DNA of 7,629 nt from Acidimicrobiia bacterium (GCA_025357995.1 JANYLF010000161.1:1-7629), one strand, 5' to 3'. Positions 1 to 5,901 are shown, numbered from the stretch's first letter. The notes: generated by a model from the letters alone, not told the origin. A program made the numbers and translations.

Positions 1-2
1 GC

Positions 3-647
3 TTAGGGCTCCAGCACACTCGTTCCGACGGGCGCCGCGCTGACCCACGCGCTGACTGCTCCGCGCAGCGCATCGGACGCGAAGATCACCAAGCGTTCGT
101 CGTGTGCCGGGTCGCCCTGATCGAGCCAAGCGAGAATCGCCTCCACGAGGTACCCCACGCAGGTCTGCGCCGCCCACTCGCGCATCGCCGGTTCCACGTA
201 CGGTTCGAGCAGCAGCCGTGAGACGGCGAGTGCGTGCTCGCGCAGCTCGTCGGCATAGCCCGCGAAAGCGGACTCGCGCGCCGCGTGGCGCCACAGCAGC
301 CGCACGCCTTCGGGGTGTTCGCGTGCCACCGCCAGCATGGAACGCACGATGCCTTCCGGGCCGAGGTGTAGCCCCTCTCGGAACTCTTCGGTGAGCCGCT
401 GATGCACGCGTTCGAGCACGGCGCGATAGAGCGCCTCTTTGGAGTCGAAGTGGCGGTAGACGATCAGCTTGGTGATTCCCGACGCGGCCGCGACTTCCTC
501 CATCGACGTCGCGGTGTACCCGTCGAGCACGAAGGCCCGAGCGGCACCGTCGAGGATGGCGAGTCGGCGGTCGGCCCGGGCGAGGGGCCCGGTCACCGCC
601 GCTGGCGAACCTCCGGGCGAGATGCTGGGCGGAGCGCTGGTTGCCAT
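3..647 (-). CDS. TetR/AcrR-family transcriptional repressor
   Basis: Predicted 214-residue DNA-binding repressor. Residues 1-22 are a Pro/Ser/Ala-rich tail. Residues 24-80 form a typical TetR N-terminal domain: an AILDGAARAF helix, then the helix-turn-helix with SMEEVAAASGITKLIVYRHF and the EALYRAVL helix. The rest (about 85-205) is a helical ligand/dimerisation domain of normal length with no assignable ligand. I chose the ATG at 645-647 because it lies just after a good promoter and operator. Reading further upstream would run into the divergent gene. The gene is divergent from the diiron/LLM operon across a 60-base gap with three operator-like palindromes, one of them on its predicted transcription start. 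By analogy with other divergent TetR genes it probably represses itself and the operon, and is released by a substrate or product of the encoded enzymes. The family call is secure; the regulon and ligand are inferred. Confidence 0.93.
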   Translation of the reverse strand: MATSAPPSISPGGSPAAVTGPLARADRRLAILDGAARAFVLDGYTATSMEEVAAASGITKLIVYRHFDSKEALYRAVLERVHQRLTEEFREGLHLGPEGIVRSMLAVAREHPEGVRLLWRHAARESAFAGYADELREHALAVSRLLLEPYVEPAMREWAAQTCVGYLVEAILAWLDQGDPAHDERLVIFASDALRGAVSAWVSAAPVGTSVLEP

Positions 648-668
648 AGGTATACCCGTGAGTATACC
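641..668 (+). promoter_or_regulatory. Candidate promoter of the diiron/LLM operon
   Basis: TTGCCA (641-646) and TATACC (663-668) are separated by 16 bases on the plus strand. Initiation would be near 675, giving a leader of about 33 bases that contains the GGAGG ribosome-binding site. The -10 is the middle operator palindrome, so repression would be direct. The -10 match is imperfect, so this is weaker than the opposing promoter. Confidence 0.4.
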
Positions 669-682
669 CTCATCGGTGTACC
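649..682. promoter_or_regulatory. Candidate TetR operator: three GGTATACC-like palindromes
   Basis: Three related 8-base elements lie in the divergent gap: GGTATACC (649-656, a perfect palindrome), AGTATACC (661-668) and GGTGTACC (675-682). Their start-to-start spacings are 12 and 14 bases. The first two also make a perfect 20-base inverted repeat, GGTATAC-N6-GTATACC (649-668). They cover the predicted -10, start site and spacer of the regulator's promoter, and lie near a candidate promoter for the diiron gene. This layout is typical of an autoregulated TetR-type operator. Binding by the adjacent repressor is inferred. Confidence 0.75.
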
Positions 683-688
683 AGTCAA
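661..688 (-). promoter_or_regulatory. Promoter of the TetR-family gene
   Basis: On the minus strand, TTGACT (688-683) and TATACT (666-661) are separated by 16 bases. Both are close to the sigma70/SigA consensus. The start site would fall around 653-655, only about 6-8 bases before the ATG at 647, so the message would be nearly leaderless. Palindromes at 661-668 and 675-682 sit on the -10 and in the spacer, which would let a bound repressor block the polymerase. Confidence 0.65.
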
Positions 689-696
689 TCGGCGGT

Positions 697-701
697 GGAG
701 G
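697..701 (+). promoter_or_regulatory. Ribosome binding site fixing the diiron gene start
   Basis: GGAGG lies 6 bases before the ATG at 708-710. It supports that ATG over earlier in-frame codons, which would extend back through the operator and into the divergent regulator gene. Confidence 0.75.
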
Positions 702-707
702 TCGAAC

Positions 708-1796
708 ATGAGTGACGTGACGGCGTGGACCGAGGCGGAGCTCCTGGCCGACGAACCCGGACTCTCCCCGCTGGTGGTGGCGGGGTATCGATGCCACGGC
801 GGATTCGACGCCGACGGGAGGTACTGCTCACCCCGCACGCGGTTCCGTGCTCCGGCGATCGCGGCGTGGCAGGCGAAGCACCGCGCCGACTTCGGAACCG
901 AGCTGCTCGACGCCGGGCTCGATACCTGGCCGCCCGCCACCCCGAACGTCGCGCAGTCGCGGTATCTCCTTCAGCAGGGTGTGCGCGAGCCGGTGATCGC
1001 CGCGCTGACGCGGATCGGAACCGTCGAGGGATTCGGCGCCGCGATGCGGATGTGGTCGATCGGCGATCTGCAACGGTTCTTCGCCGACTCGATCGCCGAC
1101 ACCACGCTCGCGCATCTCGACGGCGGGATGTTCGAGGCCCAAGCGCGTGACGAGGCGGGTTGGGACGAGGAGTACGGGCACCAGCACATGTGGTTCGCGG
1201 CGCGTGACCTCGCATTCGAGTCGCCGGATGTGGAGGACATGACCGACCTCATGCTCTTCCGGCTCGGCGTGACTGCCGCGCCCGGTGCGGCGCTGCCCGA
1301 CCCGGAGGAAGTGCGGAGGCGTCAGCGCGAGCAGCAGATGTTCCCGACGCTCGATCTCGAGATCGAAGCGCTGATCCAACGCATGATCGGGCTCCTGCTC
1401 ATCGAGATTTCCGCGGCGCACCTGTTCTCCTGGGCCGAAGCACTTCTCGCGGATAAAGAGCTCGCGGCCGGTGACGGTGCGGCGGCGACGCTCGTGGGTT
1501 ACATCCGCCAGGACGAGTCGCCCCACGTGGAGTACCTGCGGACCGCGCTGAGCGAGATGCGGGACCGGACGTTCGTCGGAACGTCGGGAGAACACATCGC
1601 CGGGGCGCGCGTCATCACCGGGATGTGGGAACGGGGAATTGCGGATTCTATCGGGACCCGTCGCGCCGCCAACGTGCGCCTCGCTCGTACCGAGCTGGAA
1701 GACGGGCTGGCCGATCATCCGCGCCGCGCCGACATCGTCGCCGAGTACGACGCGCTCGCGACCCCGGAATCCGCAACGGTCGGAGCGTCCGCGTGA
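708..1796 (+). CDS. Ferritin-like diiron-carboxylate protein (putative oxygenase/oxidase)
   Basis: A predicted soluble, mostly helical 362-residue protein. The features I rely on are two E-x-x-H motifs, EYGH (residues 155-158) and ESPH (270-273), on separate predicted helices. Acidic residues precede each: E143 in GMFEAQARDE, and E233 in LLIEISAAHLF. An E...ExxH...E...ExxH pattern is the ligand signature of ferritin-like/ribonucleotide-reductase-like diiron proteins, so an O2-activating diiron site is inferred. Exact ligands need a structure model. There is no signal peptide or membrane segment. The ATG follows GGAGG by 6 bases. Its stop overlaps the GTG start of the LLM monooxygenase (GTGA), so the two are translationally coupled and probably act in one pathway. 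The substrate is unknown. It could be an oxygenase, desaturase or N-oxygenase, or only an iron/oxidative-stress protein. I do not recognise it as a named gene. Confidence 0.72.
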   Translation: MSDVTAWTEAELLADEPGLSPLVVAGYRCHGGFDADGRYCSPRTRFRAPAIAAWQAKHRADFGTELLDAGLDTWPPATPNVAQSRYLLQQGVREPVIAALTRIGTVEGFGAAMRMWSIGDLQRFFADSIADTTLAHLDGGMFEAQARDEAGWDEEYGHQHMWFAARDLAFESPDVEDMTDLMLFRLGVTAAPGAALPDPEEVRRRQREQQMFPTLDLEIEALIQRMIGLLLIEISAAHLFSWAEALLADKELAAGDGAAATLVGYIRQDESPHVEYLRTALSEMRDRTFVGTSGEHIAGARVITGMWERGIADSIGTRRAANVRLARTELEDGLADHPRRADIVAEYDALATPESATVGASA

Positions 1797-3157
1797 AGTT
1801 TGGTGTGTTCTACGAGCACCAGCTGCCCCGCCCGTGGGAGCCCGACAGCGAACAACGTCTCATCCAGCACGCGCTCGAACAGATCGAACTCGCGGACTCA
1901 CTCGGCATCGATTACGTGTGGGAGGTCGAGCATCACTTTCTCGAGGAGTACTCGCACTCCAGCGCGCCCGAGGTGTTCCTCGCGGCCGCGTCGCAGCGCA
2001 CGAAGCGGATTCGGCTCGGCCACGGAATCGTGCAGACGCCGCCGCCGTTCAATCATCCCGCGCGCGTCGCCGAGCGGATCTCGATGCTCGACCTGGTGTC
2101 GAACGGTCGCGTCGATTTCGGCACCGGCGAATCGAGCTCCGAAGCGGAGCTGGGTGGATTCCTCATCGACCCGGCACTGAAGCGCGAGATGTGGGAAGAG
2201 GGTCTGCGCGTTGCGTTGCGCTGCATGACCGAAGCGCCGTTCACCGGTCACGCGGGTCCGCACGTGACGATGCCGCCACGCAATGTGGTACCCAAGCCGG
2301 TGCAGCGTCCGCATCCTCCGGTCTGGGTCGCGTGTAGTCGGCGCGACACGATTCTGCTCGCCGCGCAGAAGGGCATCGGCGCGTTGGCATTCGCGTTCGT
2401 CGATCCGGAAGAGGCGCAACAGTGGGTCGCCGACTATCACCGCACCATGGCCGCCGAAGGTGTGCCGATCGGGGATGCCGTGAACTCCGAGCTCGCGTGC
2501 GTCACCACGTTCATGTGTCATGAAGACGAGGCGACTGCGATCGCGCGCGGACTCGCGGGGGCCAACTTCTTCGGGTACTCGCTCGCGCATTACTACGTGT
2601 TCGGTCGGCATCAGCCCGGCGTGACCGACGTGTGGGCCGAGTACGAACAACGCCGGACCGAGCAGGGATTCGATCCCGAGGCGGTGGCGGCCGCGGCGGT
2701 GAATCAGGACCGACTCGGCGCCAAGGTGGTCGAGGATGGCGCCGCGGGACTCCGTGGCGCGGTGGGGACTCCCGACCAAGTACGTGAATATCTGCGCCGG
2801 TACGAGGACGCTGGCGTCGATCAGGTGATCTTCACCGCGCAGGCCGGGAAGAATCGCCACGAGGACATCATGGAGAGCCTGGAACTCTTCGGCCGTGAGG
2901 TGCTCCCGGAGTTCATGGAACGCGAAGAACGCGCGGTGAAGGATCGGACCCGTCGCAACGACGAGATGACGAACACGCTCATGGCGCGCAAGCCCGAAAC
3001 CGACCACCCGCCTCTTCCCGCACCCGACTATTCCTTTCCGGCCATGGTGCGGGCGATGGCCGATCGGTCGGGGTCCGACGATTTTCACGTGTGGCTCGAC
3101 TCCTTCGCGGACCAATCGGCCGGCGGTGACAACCCCATGCGCGACCTCATCGGGTAA
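1793..3157 (+). CDS. LLM class (luciferase-like) flavin-dependent monooxygenase
   Basis: A 454-residue cytosolic member of the bacterial luciferase-like TIM-barrel family, which uses reduced FMN or F420 to oxidise small organic substrates. Hallmarks are the N-terminal strand KFGVFYEHQLPRPW, the EHHF motif (46-49), RIRLGHGIVQTPP (72-84), HPARVAERISMLDLVSNGR (88-106) followed by FGTGES (109-114), PVWVACS (176-182), and the late GTPDQVREYLRRYEDAGVDQ segment (325-344). The GTG at 1793-1795 is the best start: it gives the usual family N-terminus, follows GGAG (1782-1785) by 7 bases, and overlaps the upstream stop. Residues from about 375 to 454 are a charged, proline-containing extension beyond the usual barrel, with a W/F-rich end. 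FMN versus F420 cannot be settled by eye. Coupling to the diiron gene suggests a shared oxidative pathway, possibly terpene, alkane or aromatic-like, but this is inference. Confidence 0.93.
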   Translation: MKFGVFYEHQLPRPWEPDSEQRLIQHALEQIELADSLGIDYVWEVEHHFLEEYSHSSAPEVFLAAASQRTKRIRLGHGIVQTPPPFNHPARVAERISMLDLVSNGRVDFGTGESSSEAELGGFLIDPALKREMWEEGLRVALRCMTEAPFTGHAGPHVTMPPRNVVPKPVQRPHPPVWVACSRRDTILLAAQKGIGALAFAFVDPEEAQQWVADYHRTMAAEGVPIGDAVNSELACVTTFMCHEDEATAIARGLAGANFFGYSLAHYYVFGRHQPGVTDVWAEYEQRRTEQGFDPEAVAAAAVNQDRLGAKVVEDGAAGLRGAVGTPDQVREYLRRYEDAGVDQVIFTAQAGKNRHEDIMESLELFGREVLPEFMEREERAVKDRTRRNDEMTNTLMARKPETDHPPLPAPDYSFPAMVRAMADRSGSDDFHVWLDSFADQSAGGDNPMRDLIG

Positions 3158-3180
3158 GGGGGAAGGAACGGGGTCGCCAT

Positions 3181-3186
3181 TAGCCT
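3181..3186 (+). promoter_or_regulatory. Candidate -10 element for leaderless prfA transcript
   Basis: TAGCCT lies 7 bases before the prfA ATG in the 36-base gap after the LLM gene. No ribosome-binding site is near the ATG; the closest purine run (about 3158-3167) is roughly 27 bases away. A -10 at this distance would start transcription at or next to the ATG, as in actinobacterial leaderless genes. No clear -35 is visible. Confidence 0.45.
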
Positions 3187-3193
3187 GCGGCCG

Positions 3194-4264
3194 ATGTTTG
3201 ATCGCCTGGCGGATCTCGAGTCGGAACTCGAGCGGATCGAAGGTCAGTTGGCTGACCTCTACGCGTCCGGTGATCGCAACGCGGCCGCGAGCGCCGGTCG
3301 ACGCGCGTCGGAACTGCGTCCGGTGGTGGAGGCGTACCGCGAGTGGTGCACCGCGGAAACCGAGATCGCCGACGCCAAGGAGATGTCGGCCGCCGAGGAC
3401 GACGTCGAGATGCTGGCCTTCCTCCGTCAGGAACTCGAGACCAAAGATGCGCAGCGTCTCGGTCTCGAGGCTCGCATCAAGGAGCTGTTGGTTCCGAAGG
3501 ATCCCAACGACGGGAAGAACGTCATCGTGGAGATTCGCGGCGCCGAGGGTGGGGAGGAGGCCAACCTCTGGGCGGGTGAGCTGTACCGAATGTATGAGCA
3601 CTACGCCGAGGGTCACCGCTGGAAGACGGAGGTGCTCTCGAGCCAAGCCTCGGATATGGGTGGGTTCCGAGAGATCACCTTCGTCGTGCGCGGTGTCGAC
3701 GCGTGGTCTCACCTCAAGCACGAAGCCGGACCGCATCGCGTGCAGCGAGTCCCCGCGACCGAGAGCCAAGGCCGCATCCACACCAGCGCGGCGACGGTCG
3801 CGGTGTTGCCCGAGGCCGAAGAGGTCGACATCTCGATCGACATGAACGACCTCGAGATCGACACGTACCGATCGACGGGTCCGGGCGGGCAGTCGGTCAA
3901 CACGACCGACTCCGCGATTCGTATGACGCACAAGCCCACGGGCTTGGTGGTCACCTGTCAGGACGAGAAGAGTCAGCTTCAGAACAAGGACAAGGCGCTG
4001 CGCATCCTGCGTTCTCGTCTGTTGCAGCTGGAGCAAGACAAGCAAGCCGCAGAACTCGCGGATACGCGTCGCAGCCAGGTGGGAAGTGGTGGCCGGTCCG
4101 AGAAGATCCGCACGTACAACTTCAAAGAGAACCGTGTCACGGATCACCGGATCGGTCTCACACTCCACAGCCTCGACGCCGTACTCGCCGGCGATCTCGA
4201 CGCCATCGTGACGGCGCTCATGGCCGACGAACGTCAGCACCAACTCGAGGACGGTGAGTCCTGA
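3194..4264 (+). CDS. prfA: Peptide chain release factor 1 (RF1)
   Basis: A 356-residue class I release factor that recognises UAA and UAG in the ribosomal A site and triggers peptidyl-tRNA hydrolysis. Length and layout are normal: a helical N-terminal domain (1 to about 105), domain 2 with the codon-reading PAT tripeptide (187-189, in HRVQRVPATESQGRIHTSA), and the catalytic GGQ loop (231-233, in STGPGGQSVNTTDSAIR). The PxT tripeptide marks RF1; RF2 would carry SPF. The C-terminal switch/domain 3 elements SEKIRTYNFKENRVTDHRIG (302-321) are intact. The start is the ATG at 3194, which gives the standard MFDRLADLE N-terminus and is probably read from a leaderless transcript. Its stop overlaps the proposed prmC start by 4 bases. 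PrmC methylates Q233, so the pair is a functional unit. The usual actinobacterial neighbour rpmE is not upstream; the LLM operon is there instead. Confidence 0.98.
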   Translation: MFDRLADLESELERIEGQLADLYASGDRNAAASAGRRASELRPVVEAYREWCTAETEIADAKEMSAAEDDVEMLAFLRQELETKDAQRLGLEARIKELLVPKDPNDGKNVIVEIRGAEGGEEANLWAGELYRMYEHYAEGHRWKTEVLSSQASDMGGFREITFVVRGVDAWSHLKHEAGPHRVQRVPATESQGRIHTSAATVAVLPEAEEVDISIDMNDLEIDTYRSTGPGGQSVNTTDSAIRMTHKPTGLVVTCQDEKSQLQNKDKALRILRSRLLQLEQDKQAAELADTRRSQVGSGGRSEKIRTYNFKENRVTDHRIGLTLHSLDAVLAGDLDAIVTALMADERQHQLEDGES

Positions 4265-5163
4265 CCGTCACATGGGGTGAGCTTCGGGCGGATGCCGAAG
4301 CGCAGCTCCGCGCGATGGCGGTGCACGATCCGGCGAGCGAGGCGCGCTGGCTGATCGAAGCGGTGTCGGGGATGGACTTCACCGAGCAGGTGTTGGAAGC
4401 CGACGCCTTGGTCTCGCAGCGCGCGGTCACGCAACTCGACGAGTTGCTCGCGCGCCGATCGACCGGTGAACCGATCCAATACGTCCTCGGTGCGTGGAAC
4501 TTCTGTGGGCTTGATCTGTTCGTGGACCGCCGCGTCCTGATCCCGCGGCCCGAGACGGAGACCGTGGTGGCGCACGCGATCGCCGAAGTCCAACGGCTCG
4601 GCGAGCGCGTGGGTCGGGCCGACCCATGGACGGGCGGTGTCACGCACTACGCAGTCGCGGATCTGGGCACGGGATCGGGTGCGATTGCCTTGGCGCTCGC
4701 CGATGCGCTGCCCGATGCCGAAGTGTGGGCCACCGATGCCAACGAGGACGCGTTGCACGTTGCCCGCGCCAATATTGCGGCGACCGGATCGAGTGCCACG
4801 CGGATCCGCGTCGCGTCGGGCGTATGGTTCGCCGCGTTCCCCGACGAACTCCGTGGCTCGTTCCTCGTGGTGGTGTCGAACCCTCCGTATATCGCACACG
4901 GGGAGGAGCTTCCCGCCGCGGTGCACGACTGGGAACCCCACGACGCGCTGTTCGCCGGTCCTACCGGGTTGGAAGCGATTGCGGCGTTGCTGACCGAGGC
5001 CACGGATTGGCTCGACGCGGCGGGCACGCTCGTACTGGAACTCGCGCCACACCAAGCGCTGACGGCGTCCCAGATGGCTCGCACGCTCGGGTACGCAGAG
5101 GTCCTGGTGCGACAGGATCTCGCGGGCCGTGACCGAACGCTGATCGCCCGCAAGCGAGCCTAA
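4261..5163 (+). CDS. prmC: Release factor glutamine N5-methyltransferase, probable CTG start
   Basis: PrmC (HemK) uses S-adenosylmethionine to methylate the glutamine of the release-factor GGQ motif, which speeds termination. Counting from a CTG start (300 residues), it has the N-terminal helical substrate domain with TGEPIQYVLG (68-77), LIPRPETE (93-100), the SAM-binding loop DLGTGSGAIALALA (134-147), the acidic residue of VWATDANED (155-163), and the catalytic NPPY (207-210, in VVVSNPPYIAHGEE). The first in-frame ATG is at 4315 and would give 282 residues, the start a standard annotation would use. The frame stays open upstream for 18 more codons, reading LTVTWGELRADAEAQLRA, which resembles the first helix of known PrmC proteins such as E. 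coli HWLREAISQL. No ATG, GTG or TTG lies in that stretch. The only near-start codon is CTG at 4261-4263, which overlaps the prfA stop as CTGA, with GAGG 10 bases upstream. Function is certain; the start is an inference. Confidence 0.95.
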   Translation: MTVTWGELRADAEAQLRAMAVHDPASEARWLIEAVSGMDFTEQVLEADALVSQRAVTQLDELLARRSTGEPIQYVLGAWNFCGLDLFVDRRVLIPRPETETVVAHAIAEVQRLGERVGRADPWTGGVTHYAVADLGTGSGAIALALADALPDAEVWATDANEDALHVARANIAATGSSATRIRVASGVWFAAFPDELRGSFLVVVSNPPYIAHGEELPAAVHDWEPHDALFAGPTGLEAIAALLTEATDWLDAAGTLVLELAPHQALTASQMARTLGYAEVLVRQDLAGRDRTLIARKRA

Positions 5164-5252
5164 TTTCGGGCCCTCTGCTCGCGCTCCGTCAGAGCGCCGG
5201 ACCGCGGCTCGCTCCGGGCCCGCTCGCTCCGCTCGGTTGGCTACATTCGGAT
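5164..5252. repeat. GC-rich spacer with short direct and inverted repeats
   Basis: This 89-base gap between prmC and the next gene holds two exact copies of GCTCGCTCCG (5207-5216 and 5222-5231) and a third copy with a 2-base insertion, GCTCGCGCTCCG (5177-5188). It also has inverted arms CGGGCCC (5167-5173) and GGGCCCG (5216-5222), and a small hairpin GCGCT/AGCGC (5181-5185 with 5193-5197). It may act as a Rho-independent-like terminator or an attenuating structure for prfA-prmC, but there is no T run, so the role is uncertain. No ORF is supported inside it. Confidence 0.5.
5242..5247 (+). promoter_or_regulatory. Candidate -10 element for leaderless 72-residue gene
   Basis: TACATT ends 5 bases before the ATG at 5253. 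There is no purine-rich ribosome-binding site, so transcription would start at or beside the ATG. The upstream TTGGCT (5237-5242) is too close to be a -35. Confidence 0.45.
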
Positions 5253-5471
5253 ATGGCTGAAGACGAGCTCGATGTCGACGCGATGCTGGAACGATTCCGC
5301 GACCGCGCGGCGGCGGTGAAAGACCGACCGCTGCCACCGGTGGCGGGACCGCAGCGCGAGAACTTTGTCCGCCAGGCCCAGGCCGACTTCCAGGACTACG
5401 CGATGCTCGGAGACGCCACGTGGGACTTCACCGACGGCATCCTCACCCTCCGCATCGACCTCAACGAGTAG
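5253..5471 (+). CDS. Small acidic protein of unknown function (72 residues)
   Basis: A 72-residue predicted cytosolic protein with no recognisable enzyme motif. Residues 1-24 form an acidic/basic amphipathic helix (DELDVDAMLERFRDRAAAVKDR). A proline hinge PLPPVAG (26-32) follows, then a second helix PQRENFVRQAQADFQDYAML (33-52), and the chain ends in GDATWDFTDGILTLRIDLNE (53-72), which looks like a beta hairpin. Periodic hydrophobics, low Cys content and normal codon use argue for a real gene. It follows prmC in the same direction after a GC-rich spacer and has its own -10-like element. I recall similar short proteins in actinobacterial genomes but cannot verify this here. Its stop (TAG 5469-5471) is 2 bases from the stop of the convergent DUF983 gene. 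Function is unknown. Confidence 0.72.
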   Translation: MAEDELDVDAMLERFRDRAAAVKDRPLPPVAGPQRENFVRQAQADFQDYAMLGDATWDFTDGILTLRIDLNE

Positions 5472-5473
5472 CG

Positions 5474-5860
5474 CTACCCCTTCTCGTTGGGATCGAGTCG
5501 TTGGAGAAACGCGCGGTCGACTGCGACCCAGACGGTCTTCGAGAATGGGTAGTAGACGATCGGACCGAGCACCGCGATCGGAACCACCACGAGGAGGACG
5601 GGGAGCACGGGCACCTTCGGGATCGTCGCGATGAGGATGGCGATGAAGACCAATGCGAAGAGACCACCGGTGGCGACGATGTTGATCGCCAGCGCGCCGG
5701 CCCAGTACCCCTGCTCCCGTTCGAAGTGCAGACCGCAGCGCGGGCAGTCCGGGGCCATCTTGAAGTAACCCTTGAACAGGTGACCGGATCCGCAACGCGC
5801 GCAGCGCATCGTGAATCCCCACCAGAACGATGTACCTCGGCTGGGTGCGGTGGTCGCCAC
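5474..5860 (-). CDS. DUF983-type zinc-ribbon membrane protein
   Basis: A 128-residue protein of the uncharacterised DUF983 type. A zinc ribbon with CARC (C20, C23) and CPRC (C39, C42) lies within MRCARCGSGHLFKGYFKMAPDCPRCG. The EREQGYW motif follows (48-53), then two predicted membrane helices (about 54-79 and 82-104) with a short positively charged C-terminus. The four cysteines would bind one zinc on the cytosolic side. The biochemical role of the family is unknown. The start is the GTG at 5858-5860, preceded by a TATGTT -10-like element 8 bases away, so it may be leaderless. An internal ATG at residue 18 is possible but would leave the strong promoter unused. It is divergent from the nitroreductase gene across 41 bases. 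Confidence 0.85.
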   Translation of the reverse strand: MATTAPSRGTSFWWGFTMRCARCGSGHLFKGYFKMAPDCPRCGLHFEREQGYWAGALAINIVATGGLFALVFIAILIATIPKVPVLPVLLVVVPIAVLGPIVYYPFSKTVWVAVDRAFLQRLDPNEKG

Positions 5861-5868
5861 GGTGAGGC

Positions 5869-5874
5869 AACATA
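5869..5874 (-). promoter_or_regulatory. Candidate -10 element for the DUF983 gene
   Basis: TATGTT on the minus strand (5874 to 5869) lies 8 bases before the GTG start codon at 5860. This is a close -10 match at leaderless distance. No ribosome-binding site is present between them. Confidence 0.45.
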
Positions 5875-5901
5875 CCCGGCCCCGATCAGAAAAGGCTCAC
5901 G

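Noticed and set aside
402..707. Upstream extension of the diiron gene by 102 residues
   Set aside because: The added region is antisense to the TetR gene, low complexity in content, and lacks a ribosome-binding site. The ATG at 708 has GGAGG at the right distance.
648..797. Upstream extension of the TetR gene to an ATG at 795-797
   Set aside because: It would overlap the divergent diiron gene, run through the operator and add 50 residues with no TetR similarity. The ATG at 647 has a promoter in front of it.
1351..1366. Perfect 16-base palindrome TCGATCTCGAGATCGA inside the diiron gene
   Set aside because: It encodes LDLEIE with ordinary GAT/CTC/GAG codons, and similar CTCGAG runs occur elsewhere (for example in prfA). 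Coincidence of codon use is the simplest explanation.
1625..1792. Earlier ATG start for the LLM protein
   Set aside because: It adds an arginine-rich 56-residue segment that overlaps the diiron gene. The family N-terminus KFGVFYEHQ begins at the GTG at 1793.
1898..4243. Long open frame on the minus strand (about 780 codons)
   Set aside because: It lies antisense to the LLM gene and prfA, is rich in Arg/His as expected of a shadow frame in high-GC DNA, and shows no domain.
3194..4264. RF2 (prfB) instead of RF1
   Set aside because: The codon-recognition tripeptide is PAT at 187-189, not SPF, and there is no programmed-frameshift leader.
4272..4280. ATG at 4272 as the prmC start
   Set aside because: It is in another frame and meets a TGA after two codons (ATG GGG TGA).
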